From contig NZ_CP102252.1 of assembly GCF_025145645.1 (NCBI RefSeq), positions 3,658,001 through 3,722,000 on the forward strand: a DNA stretch of 64,000 nt. Reading direction: 5' to 3'. The stretch is from Alistipes senegalensis JC50 (GTDB lineage: Bacteria; Bacteroidota; Bacteroidia; Bacteroidales; Rikenellaceae). The position numbers and the translations under genes are program-made. Positions within the stretch are counted from its first letter, which is position 1, and each line of letters opens with the position of its first letter. The notes beneath the pieces are model-generated. The model was not told the DNA's origin and did no database searches. It worked only from the letters and a program-made list of their open reading frames with translations. This document shows positions 1 through 6,688 of this stretch, one piece after another.

Positions 1-198
1 GGCCTCGATCCCGACATTTCGATCCGCGGCGCCGAGGTGCAGATCCGCCGTGTGGCTGCGGCCCGCGGCATGTCGGAAGCCGAGGTGAAGAAGATCGTCG
101 AAGAGAATGTCTGCAAACCGTGGCTCGGACTCTTCGGCACCTATAAGGTCAATGTCTTGAAGCTGAACGTGGCGTTGGACACCGCACAGAACGAATAA
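1..198 (+). CDS. kdpC: KdpC, potassium-transporting ATPase subunit C (C-terminal part)
   Basis: Only the last 65 codons lie in the window; the gene begins upstream. The visible part has the KdpC C-terminal pattern: LDPDIS near the start, an RVAAARGMSEAEVKKIVEE helix, then VNVLKLNVALD before the stop. KdpC is the single-pass inner-membrane subunit that stabilises the KdpFABC complex, which takes up K+ at high affinity at the cost of ATP. The genes that follow on the same strand (microprotein, outer-membrane barrel, KdpD sensor, histidine kinase) match the kdp arrangement of Bacteroidota, so kdpA and kdpB are expected just upstream. Confidence 0.93.
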   Translation, partial: GLDPDISIRGAEVQIRRVAAARGMSEAEVKKIVEENVCKPWLGLFGTYKVNVLKLNVALDTAQNE

Positions 199-213
199 AA
201 GCGTGAGGAACTT

Positions 214-300
214 ATGGAAAAGCTGGATAAACCGGCCAGACGCTGGCTGATCGTGTTGATCGTATTTTTGGTCGTGTTTCTGGTCACGGACTTGATTTGA
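214..300 (+). CDS. 28-residue single-span membrane microprotein in the kdp operon
   Basis: A short frame starts at the ATG at 214, 15 bp after the kdpC stop, with a purine-rich GAGGAA just upstream as a ribosome-binding site. The product has a charged N-terminus (MEKLDKPARRW) and then a hydrophobic run of about 17 residues (LIVLIVFLVVFLVTDLI), enough for one inner-membrane span. KdpF, the small stabilising subunit of the Kdp ATPase, is about this size but normally lies before kdpA. By position and topology this could be a KdpF-like subunit or an unrelated membrane microprotein. I see no sequence motif that decides between them. Confidence 0.6.
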   Translation: MEKLDKPARRWLIVLIVFLVVFLVTDLI

Positions 301-447
301 CAATTCGGCCGGTTTCCGGCTTTCGTAAGTCGGACCATGCAAAACAAGCATTTCCCGTCGCGTACGCCCGGACCCGGAGACGGGTTTCGGGGCGCAACGG
401 ACGAAAAATAATTCGAATCGAACAAGAAGAAACCTATTTGAAAATTT

Positions 448-1176
448 ATGAAACGCATTTTACTCGGAGCATTGGCCGCTGCGGCCTTGTTTGGAACGAA
501 TCACGTTGCCGCCCGAAACGAAGGAGTGTCGTTCGGCGGCGGTTCCGATCTCGTAAGTTCGTATTACTGGCGCGGTGTCAGGGAGTCGGGCCCGGCCCTG
601 CAACCCGCGTTGACCATGACGGCCGGAAACTTCTCGGTGACGGCCTGGGGGTCGGTTGATTTCAGCGACAGCGGCTATAAGGAGATGGATCTCACGCTGG
701 CCTACCAGCTGGGGCCCGTGACGCTTTCGGTGGCCGACCTTTATTGGACCGGACATGACGATGACCGCTATTTCGTGTTCGACAGCCGTTCTCCCCACCG
801 CATCGAGGTGGGTGCCAGCTGGGTCGTATCGGAGAAACTGCCTTTCACGCTGTCGTGGTACACGATTCTGTTCGGCGCCGCCGACCGGAACCATAAGGGA
901 GAACGCGCCTATGCTTCCTATTTCGAGGTGGCCTGTCCTTTCACGGTGAAGACGATCGACATGAAAGCCGGCGTGGGTATGGTTCCCTGGAACGCTGCCG
1001 CGACCTATAACTGCGGCGACCGCGATTTCTACGTACAGAATGTCTTCCTCAATGCCGGCAAAACCTGGGACATCAAGGGTGCCGACGGTATGAAAATTGG
1101 AATTTTCACCAATTTGATTTGGAATCCCGCTCTCGACGATGTTAACTTTGTCGGCGGATTCTCGTTCAGAATGTAG
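448..1176 (+). CDS. Putative outer-membrane beta-barrel protein of the kdp operon
   Basis: 242 residues. The N-terminus is a cleavable signal peptide (MKRILLGALAAAALFG, with likely cleavage after HVAA). The rest is rich in alternating aromatic and polar strands (for example SSYYWRG, VTAWGSVDFSD, LTLAYQLGPVTLSVADLYW) and ends in a hydrophobic and Phe-rich strand (FVGGFSFRM), as outer-membrane barrels do. It lies between kdpC and the KdpD sensor, and I recall exported proteins in this position in other Bacteroidota kdp operons. A role as an outer-membrane channel or accessory for potassium uptake is inferred from position only. The family is not firmly recognised; it resembles TorF/Gcw_chp-type small porins. 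Confidence 0.75.
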   Translation: MKRILLGALAAAALFGTNHVAARNEGVSFGGGSDLVSSYYWRGVRESGPALQPALTMTAGNFSVTAWGSVDFSDSGYKEMDLTLAYQLGPVTLSVADLYWTGHDDDRYFVFDSRSPHRIEVGASWVVSEKLPFTLSWYTILFGAADRNHKGERAYASYFEVACPFTVKTIDMKAGVGMVPWNAAATYNCGDRDFYVQNVFLNAGKTWDIKGADGMKIGIFTNLIWNPALDDVNFVGGFSFRM

Positions 1177-1180
1177 CTGT

Positions 1181-2308
1181 ATGGATACCCATGACACCCG
1201 GAGGAGCGCCGAGCACTTTCTCGATCTGATCAAGGAGTCGCATCGCGGCAAGTTCAAGGTCTATATCGGCATGAGTGCCGGCGTGGGCAAGACTTACCGC
1301 ATGTTGCAGGAGGCGCACCAGTTGCTCGACGCAGGTGTCGATGTGCGTATCGGATATGTTGAAACGCATGGCCGTGCGGAAACGGAAGCCCTCGTAGCGG
1401 GGCTTCCGTTCATTCCCCGGCGCAGGCTCTTTTACAAGGGCAAGGAGCTTGAAGAGATGGACGCGCAGGCGATCGTCAACCTGCATCCGGAGATCGTCGT
1501 CGTTGACGAATTGGCCCACACCAACATCGAAGGAAGCGAAAATCCCAAGCGGTGGCAGGACGTGATGCAGATTCTCGATGCGGGGATCAGCGTCATTTCC
1601 GCAATCAATATCCAGCATATCGAAAGCCTCAATGAACAGGTTCAGGAGATTACCGGTGTGGAGGTTCACGAGCGGGTTCCGGACAGCGTGCTGGCGATGG
1701 CCGACGAGGTGGTGAATATCGACCTGACGGCGGAGGACCTGATCGACCGTCTGAAAGCGGGCAAGATCTATAAGCCGGAAAAAATCCAGACGGCCCTGAA
1801 CAACTTCTTCCGGCAGGAGCACATCCTTCAGCTGCGCGAGCTGGCGCTGAAAGAGGTGGCGCTCCGTGTGGAGAAGAAAGTTGAAAACGAGGTCGTCAAT
1901 ACGGCGCAGCTGCATGGCCGCATCCTGGCGGTGATCGACAGCAGCGAGAAGCGGGCCCGGAAGGTCATCCGCAAAACGGCGCGTATGGCCACGCATCTCA
2001 ACGCCGGATTCACGGTTCTCTACGTCCAGAGCGACCGGGAGGCTCCGGATCGGATTCCGCTGGCGCGGCAACGCTACCTGATCAACAATTTCAATCTGGC
2101 GCAGGAACTGGGCGGCGAGGTGATGCGCGTGCATTCGAACCGGCATATAGATACGATTGTCGAGGCGTGTATCAACAGGAAGATCAGCAACGTCTGTATC
2201 AGCAAGCCGGAGTTTTCCCTTTATTCTTTGATCGTTACGGCGATACGACTGCGCTTTCTGCTGAACCGCCTGTCGCGTTTGAATATTGACTTAACCATTT
2301 TATCGTAA
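1181..2308 (+). CDS. kdpD: KdpD-type sensor domain plus universal stress domain, without kinase
   Basis: 375 residues. The ATG at 1181 is chosen because it gives a KdpD-like N-terminus and lies 5 bp after the barrel gene; an in-frame ATG at 1139 would overlap that gene. Residues about 25-230 form the KdpD N-terminal domain with a Walker A motif (GMSAGVGKT) and a Walker B-like VVVDELAHTN. Residues about 245-370 form a universal-stress (USP) domain starting ILAVIDSSE. Standard KdpD continues with four membrane spans, GAF and kinase domains; these are absent and the chain stops. The histidine kinase is encoded separately 3 bp downstream, so sensing and phosphorylation are probably split between two proteins. 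Confidence 0.9.
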   Translation: MDTHDTRRSAEHFLDLIKESHRGKFKVYIGMSAGVGKTYRMLQEAHQLLDAGVDVRIGYVETHGRAETEALVAGLPFIPRRRLFYKGKELEEMDAQAIVNLHPEIVVVDELAHTNIEGSENPKRWQDVMQILDAGISVISAINIQHIESLNEQVQEITGVEVHERVPDSVLAMADEVVNIDLTAEDLIDRLKAGKIYKPEKIQTALNNFFRQEHILQLRELALKEVALRVEKKVENEVVNTAQLHGRILAVIDSSEKRARKVIRKTARMATHLNAGFTVLYVQSDREAPDRIPLARQRYLINNFNLAQELGGEVMRVHSNRHIDTIVEACINRKISNVCISKPEFSLYSLIVTAIRLRFLLNRLSRLNIDLTILS

Positions 2309-2311
2309 TTT

Positions 2312-4030
2312 ATGAAACTGCGTTACCGATTGACATTGGGTATCGGATTCCTGTTCGCCCTGATTCTGCTGCTGGGCATTCAGTCCGTCAGTTATGTGCG
2401 GCAGTTGTCGAAGTCGTCGAAGGAGATTCTCGCGGACAATTATAATTCCCTGCATTATGCCAAGGATATGCTGCGCTCGTTGGATCGCATCTCCCGGGAT
2501 TCCGCTTCCCGGCAGACCCTGATCCGCAGCCTCGAATTGCAGCGGGAAAACATCACCGAAGCCAACGAGCGGGAAGTCACTGCGGCGCTGGGCGATAAGA
2601 TTGCGGCGCTGACGGACAGCATGACGGATACTGAGATCAGATTGATTCGGGACGATCTCTATCGGATCATGGAGCTGAACATGACTTCGATCCGCATGAA
2701 AAGTTCCGATACGGCGACGAGGGCTGCGGATGCGATGTGGTCGCTGACGATCGTCTCCGTACTTTGCGTTTTACTGGCCATGATTTTCCTGATTCGTTTC
2801 CCGGCGATCGTATTGAGGCCCATCGACCGGCTGAAGCAGGGGATCACGCAGATCGCCAACCACAATTACGATCAGCGGCTCGATTTCGGCGACGACCGGG
2901 AGTTCGGGGAGGTGGCGCAGTCGTTCAACGACATGGCCGCCAGGCTGGACGAATACCGGCGCAGTTCACTTGACAAGCTGATGACTGCGAAGACCCGCGT
3001 CGAAGCGATCGTGAATACGCTGCATGAACCGATCATCGGTCTGGATTCGTCCCGCAATATCTTGTTCATGAATAACGAGGCTCTCTCCGTGCTGAATCTC
3101 AAAGAGGATGTCGTCGGACGCAATGCGACGGAAGTCGCGCTTTCGAACGACTTGCTGCGGCGTCTTGTCCGCGAACTTTACGGCGAACAAGAGAAAAAAG
3201 ATGACCAGCAACCGCTGAAAATCTATGCCGACAACAAGGAGAGCTATTTTCAGGTGGAAAATACGCCACTTTACATTACGCCCGTAGGCAGTACGGCGCA
3301 ACAGTTCATCGGCAACCTGATCGTGCTGAACAATGTGACGAAATACAAGGAACTGGATTCGGCCAAGACCAATTTCATCTCGACCGTTTCGCACGAGATG
3401 AAAACCCCGATCTCCTCGATCCTGATGAGTCTGCAACTGCTGGGCGACACCCGGCTGGGGCAGCTCAACGACGAGCAGAAACAGCTTGTGGGCAGTATCA
3501 AGGACAGCAGCGACCGTTTGCTGAATATTACGGGCGAACTGCTCAACATGACGCAGGTCGAGTCGGGAAAGCTCAAACTCATGCCCAAGGTCGTGAAACC
3601 TGTCGAGCTGATCGACTATGCCGTGCACGCCACTCAGATCTTGGCGGAGCGGTTCCATTGCTTCGTGGAGATCGATTATCCCGAAAAGATTTCGAAACTC
3701 TTCGTCGATAACGAGAAGATCGCCTGGGTCATCACCAATCTGCTGTCGAACGCCATCCACCATTCGCCCGAGAAATCGCGCATCATCATCGGCGCCGTGC
3801 AGCGTGAAAAGGCGGTGGAGATCTACGTGCGCGACTTCGGCCGCGGCATCGACCCGCGCTACCACAAGAGCATCTTCGAACGCTATTTCCGCGTTCCCGG
3901 GACCAAGGTGCAGGGCAGCGGGCTGGGGCTGGCGATCTCGAAGGAGTTCGTCGAGGCGCACGGAGGAACGATCTCGGTCGAAAGCGAGATCGGCAAGGGC
4001 AGCCGCTTTTCCATTCTGTTACCCGCCTGA
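2312..4030 (+). CDS. Membrane sensor histidine kinase of the kdp operon
   Basis: 572 residues. Two membrane spans (about residues 7-27 and 143-163) enclose a helical sensory region of about 115 residues. HAMP (about 165-218), PAS (about 225-340), HisKA with the phospho-acceptor His361 (STVSHEMKTPISS) and HATPase_c follow. The ATPase part shows an N box (VITNLLSNAIHHSP), DFGRGID and GSGLGLAIS. It starts 3 bp after the KdpD-type gene and is probably co-translated. It likely supplies the kinase activity missing from that protein and controls kdp expression. No response regulator gene (kdpE) is found beside it in this window; it may lie upstream of kdpA or elsewhere. Confidence 0.9.
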   Translation: MKLRYRLTLGIGFLFALILLLGIQSVSYVRQLSKSSKEILADNYNSLHYAKDMLRSLDRISRDSASRQTLIRSLELQRENITEANEREVTAALGDKIAALTDSMTDTEIRLIRDDLYRIMELNMTSIRMKSSDTATRAADAMWSLTIVSVLCVLLAMIFLIRFPAIVLRPIDRLKQGITQIANHNYDQRLDFGDDREFGEVAQSFNDMAARLDEYRRSSLDKLMTAKTRVEAIVNTLHEPIIGLDSSRNILFMNNEALSVLNLKEDVVGRNATEVALSNDLLRRLVRELYGEQEKKDDQQPLKIYADNKESYFQVENTPLYITPVGSTAQQFIGNLIVLNNVTKYKELDSAKTNFISTVSHEMKTPISSILMSLQLLGDTRLGQLNDEQKQLVGSIKDSSDRLLNITGELLNMTQVESGKLKLMPKVVKPVELIDYAVHATQILAERFHCFVEIDYPEKISKLFVDNEKIAWVITNLLSNAIHHSPEKSRIIIGAVQREKAVEIYVRDFGRGIDPRYHKSIFERYFRVPGTKVQGSGLGLAISKEFVEAHGGTISVESEIGKGSRFSILLPA

Positions 4031-4088
4031 TCCGGTCAGGATTCCGCCGAAACGGTTCGGGGCCGTGGGGCGCATGCCGCAGAGCTGA

Positions 4089-4643
4089 TCATTCGGCCGC
4101 ATCTTCGTCGGCATCGCCGAGGCTGAACTCCTTGTCGGCGAAGAGTTCGGCGAGGCCCGTGATCTGTTTCAAACGCAGCAGTTCGTCGCGGTCCATGCCG
4201 ATATGACGCATGATCCACTGGTCGGACATCCGCGCGCGGGTCAGTTCGGCGACGATCTCGCTCATCAGCTCGACGTTGTGCGTTCCCCGCGCCCGGTTGT
4301 GGCGGATGGTCGAGGCCATGCGGTTCGAAAGGTCCTTTTCGATCACGGTGACGGGCAGCAGCCCCCGTTCGCGTTCGTAGATGCGCTTCGAGGTTTTGAG
4401 CACCAGATAGCGGTGGTAGCCGTCCACCAGTTCGTAACGGTCCCTTTCGGCGTCGTAATAGCAGACGCACGGCATCGTGTAGCCGTCTTCCCAGATCGAC
4501 AGTTCCAGCAGTTTCATTTCGGGCGGCGCCACGACATTGGGATTGTAGCTGTTCGCCACGATCTTCTCCACCGGTACGGCGCGGACGTTATAGACAGGGC
4601 TCCGGAAGTTCTTCTCGGTCGGATGTTCGTAATAGCGATTCAT
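4089..4643 (-). CDS. ParB/Srx-fold protein, IbrB-like
   Basis: 184 residues. The N-terminal half has the ParB-like nuclease fold: a VEKIVANSYNPN strand-helix start, VDGYHRYLV (equivalent to the ParB DGxHR box) and TIRHNRARGTHN, which matches the NxxRG nucleotide-binding box. A helix-turn-helix-like segment (MSDQWIMRHIGMDRDELLR) follows, then an acidic tail. The gene is last of three on the minus strand and overlaps the end of the IbrA-like gene by 56 bp. In E. coli, IbrB with IbrA activates expression of immunoglobulin-binding eib genes; the mechanism is not known to me. There is no ParA or parS nearby, so chromosome partitioning is unlikely. Confidence 0.8.
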   Translation of the reverse strand: MNRYYEHPTEKNFRSPVYNVRAVPVEKIVANSYNPNVVAPPEMKLLELSIWEDGYTMPCVCYYDAERDRYELVDGYHRYLVLKTSKRIYERERGLLPVTVIEKDLSNRMASTIRHNRARGTHNVELMSEIVAELTRARMSDQWIMRHIGMDRDELLRLKQITGLAELFADKEFSLGDADEDAAE

Positions 4644-5904
4644 ATTTTTCCATGATTTTCCTGCGGCGCTGCGTTTCGCTCTTGTTGGGCGAAAAACCCA
4701 TGTATTTGCAGGCGTGGTCGTTTTTCAGGATGCAGATGCAGATGCGTTTGAACGTGGGCAGCTGGCTGAATTCCGGCAGGTCCGTGTCGTCGAGATACTC
4801 CATGCGCACCGGACGCTTGTCGGTGCGGTAGGCGCTTTTGTCGCCGACTTCGATGCGGATGCCGGCCTTTTGCAGTCTGGCGATGGTCTCTTCGGAGAGA
4901 CATCCGCCCTTTTCGCGCCAGAAGCGGATGCTCACAGAGAGTTTTTCGAGGTAATTGCGCCGCGTCGGCTCCGGGAGCGTCGAGAGCAGGAAGTGCATGT
5001 AACGCTCCCACGTCATTCCCTTCGGCAGACGCACCGACTGCCAGCCGACGGCCGTCGTCCTGCCGTACAGCGCCGCGAAATTGGCTCCGTCAACCCGGCC
5101 GACCATGCGTCCCCACATGTCCGGATCTATGGCTTTGTAGAGGTGCAGGCTGGCGATGGCCGGCGAGATGAACGGACTGGCCACGCGCTGACTGTCGAGC
5201 GGCACGCCGGCCCGGTAGAAAAGGTCGTACAGCCGGTTGTAGGGCCAGCCGAAACGTCCGTTCGCCGTCCAGATGTCGGTCGTCAGCCAGTCGTAGAGCG
5301 GGTAGGCGTTGCAGATGCCCTTGCCGGTCCGCTGGCGTATCCACCGTTTGTCCGAGAAGCGGTGGTGGTTGCGGTCGCTGTATATCGTGCGCCAGCGGTT
5401 GAAGCTCTCCTGCGTGCGGATGCCGATCAGACAGCACGTGCGCGCCGCGCCGCTGCGTGCGTGGAGCCATTCGGCGAAGCGGTTCTGGAATTCGTAGTCC
5501 CACATTTCGTCGGTGAAGAACGGGAAGTCGCGCCGTGTGAGAGATCCTTCGGGCATCTCCCGCACCCAAATGTCCCGCTTCGACTCCTCCCACGGCCGCC
5601 AGTACTGCCGGAACATCGAGGTGCAGGTCTGGACCTTGAACGGCACGCAGACCCGGTAGACATCGAGAATGTCGGCGTTCGCGGCCAGCGTCCGGTCCAC
5701 GTAGTCGAGCGTGTCGCGGTACTGGATTTCGTAATCCATGTGGAATACGCCGATCCGGCGGCGCAGTCCGTGACGCCGAATGTAGTCGATGCAGAGGTTG
5801 AGCAGCACGCCGCTGTCCTTGCCGCCGGAAAAGGAGACGTAGATGTTGTCGAAAAGGTCGAAGACCGTTTTCAACCGCCGCTGTGTCCGCTCGTAGACGT
5901 TCAT
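4588..5904 (-). CDS. PP-loop ATPase of the PAPS-reductase family, DUF3440, IbrA-like
   Basis: 438 residues; the start at 5904 is chosen because it begins MNVYERTQ and overlaps the upstream stop by 4 bp (ATGA). A longer frame exists upstream but is antisense-like in composition. The N-terminal PP-loop YVSFSGGKDSGV marks a PAPS reductase/adenylation fold that cleaves ATP to AMP and PPi. The C-terminal half contains LPEFSQLPTFKRICICILKN, typical of DUF3440. Canonical sulfonucleotide reductases end with a catalytic ECGLH motif, which I do not see, so assimilatory sulfate reduction is unlikely. Family members such as IbrA pair with a ParB-like partner, as here. The substrate is unknown. Confidence 0.88.
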   Translation of the reverse strand: MNVYERTQRRLKTVFDLFDNIYVSFSGGKDSGVLLNLCIDYIRRHGLRRRIGVFHMDYEIQYRDTLDYVDRTLAANADILDVYRVCVPFKVQTCTSMFRQYWRPWEESKRDIWVREMPEGSLTRRDFPFFTDEMWDYEFQNRFAEWLHARSGAARTCCLIGIRTQESFNRWRTIYSDRNHHRFSDKRWIRQRTGKGICNAYPLYDWLTTDIWTANGRFGWPYNRLYDLFYRAGVPLDSQRVASPFISPAIASLHLYKAIDPDMWGRMVGRVDGANFAALYGRTTAVGWQSVRLPKGMTWERYMHFLLSTLPEPTRRNYLEKLSVSIRFWREKGGCLSEETIARLQKAGIRIEVGDKSAYRTDKRPVRMEYLDDTDLPEFSQLPTFKRICICILKNDHACKYMGFSPNKSETQRRRKIMEKYESLLRTSDREELPEPCL

Positions 5905-6308
5905 GGCTGCCGTTTTTTCCCGTATTGCATCGTCACGTACTGCGTCCACTCCTTCGTGGGGACGAAGCCCTCGGTGCGGAACACCTCGGCGTGGCGGAGC
6001 AACGTCACGGAACGTATCGTATAGTCGCGGTGGTAGTATCGGATGATTTCGCGCAGGAAGCGCGACAGCAGCTGCGGATCGTCGCCCGAAACGTAGTAGT
6101 TGTTGATCTTGGCCACTCCGCCGTCGGTGATCTCCACGGGCATGAACCCGAAGACGGTCTCGCCTTCCCACGCGACGAACCACGTATGCGCACGCGAGGT
6201 CCAGAACGGATAGTTACTGTTCTGGCGCAGCACGCTGCGTCGCATGACCAGCGGAGCGACGAGTGTATAAAGGCGGGGCGAAGTGCCGTCCAGTTTCTCG
6301 ATTGTCAT
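5901..6308 (-). CDS. GNAT-like acetyltransferase-fold protein of the Ibr operon
   Basis: 135 residues. The pattern fits a small Gcn5-related N-acetyltransferase: an N-terminal helix, TWFVAWEGETVFGFMPVEI as central strands, AKINNYYVSGDD leading to helix RFLREIIRYY, and a C-terminal VFRTEGFVPTKEW strand. The classic Q/RxxGxG/A acetyl-CoA loop is not clear, so acetyl-CoA binding is uncertain. It is the first gene of a tight leftward operon whose stop overlaps the start of the IbrA-like gene by 4 bp. That overlap implies translational coupling and a shared role. A consensus promoter lies about 70 bp upstream. Confidence 0.7.
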   Translation of the reverse strand: MTIEKLDGTSPRLYTLVAPLVMRRSVLRQNSNYPFWTSRAHTWFVAWEGETVFGFMPVEITDGGVAKINNYYVSGDDPQLLSRFLREIIRYYHRDYTIRSVTLLRHAEVFRTEGFVPTKEWTQYVTMQYGKKRQP

Positions 6309-6322
6309 ATCCGAAAGGTTAT

Positions 6323-6407
6323 AAAACGACCGAATGTTATATGTCTGGGACCGAATGTATTAAATACGCATTCGATCTTTACAAAGATACGGAATATCGG
6401 TCGTTTT
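6323..6407. promoter_or_regulatory. Operator-like array of repeated and inverted half-sites
   Basis: GACCGAATGT occurs twice as direct repeats (6328-6337 and 6349-6358), 21 bp apart, which is two helical turns. A near-inverse copy, GCATTCGATC, lies at 6368-6377. An 11-bp perfect inverted repeat (AAAACGACCGA at 6323-6333 and TCGGTCGTTTT at 6397-6407) encloses the whole set, and a palindrome GTATTAAATAC sits at 6357-6367. The array overlaps the promoter start and leader of the leftward operon, so binding by a regulator there would be expected to repress. It could also act on the rightward susC gene. Confidence 0.5.
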
Positions 6408-6413
6408 CTCAAA
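6382..6413 (-). promoter_or_regulatory. Promoter of the GNAT-IbrA-IbrB operon
   Basis: On the minus strand a TTTG box (6413-6410) is followed after exactly 20 bp by TATCTTTG (6389-6382). This matches the -33/-7 promoter consensus of the primary sigma factor of Bacteroidota (TTTG and TAnnTTTG). Transcription would start near 6375, leaving a leader of about 65 nt before the ATG at 6308. Confidence 0.75.
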
Positions 6414-6420
6414 TTTTCCG

Positions 6421-6576
6421 GTTCGAAGCGTGTGCCGCCGGGGCTTCGATGGCCTCCTTCCGAAGCGGAACAGAGGCTGGCGACGCCGAACCGGTCCGCG
6501 GTATCGGGGCGGAGGGCCGGAGCTTTCCACATCCGGAGTGTGGAGTTTTTCCACACTCTTGTAGAGCTCTTCCACA
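6421..6576 (+). promoter_or_regulatory. Possible structured leader with competing hairpins before susC
   Basis: The gap 6309-6688 (380 bp) has no gene. Besides the operator array it holds two sets of competing pairings. CGAAGC (6424-6429), GCTTCG (6443-6448) and CGAAGC (6461-6466) can form either of two hairpins. Further on, CCACAT (6527-6532), GAGTGTGG (6536-6543), CCACACTC (6551-6558) and CCACAC (6571-6576) again allow alternatives; the perfect 8-bp stem is 6536-6543 with 6551-6558 around a T-rich loop. No clear rightward TAnnTTTG box was found, so the transcript start of susC is unknown. Confidence 0.35.
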
Positions 6577-6688
6577 CGCTGCGGAGAAAGTTCCCCGCAG
6601 CAGGACTTTGATTTTCAGTCGATTCGCCGCTTCGTTCCTGCTTTGGCATCCCGATTGAGCCGGGTCCGGACAAACTCAAATCCGATTT

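Noticed and set aside
354..384. CCCGTC/GACGGG pairing between the kdp microprotein and barrel genes
   Set aside because: The stem is only 6 bp with a long loop and lies within an operon, so I do not call it a terminator.
4026..4040. CCTGA/TCAGG hairpin between convergent kinase and ParB-fold genes
   Set aside because: A 5-bp stem without T tract is too weak to call as terminator.
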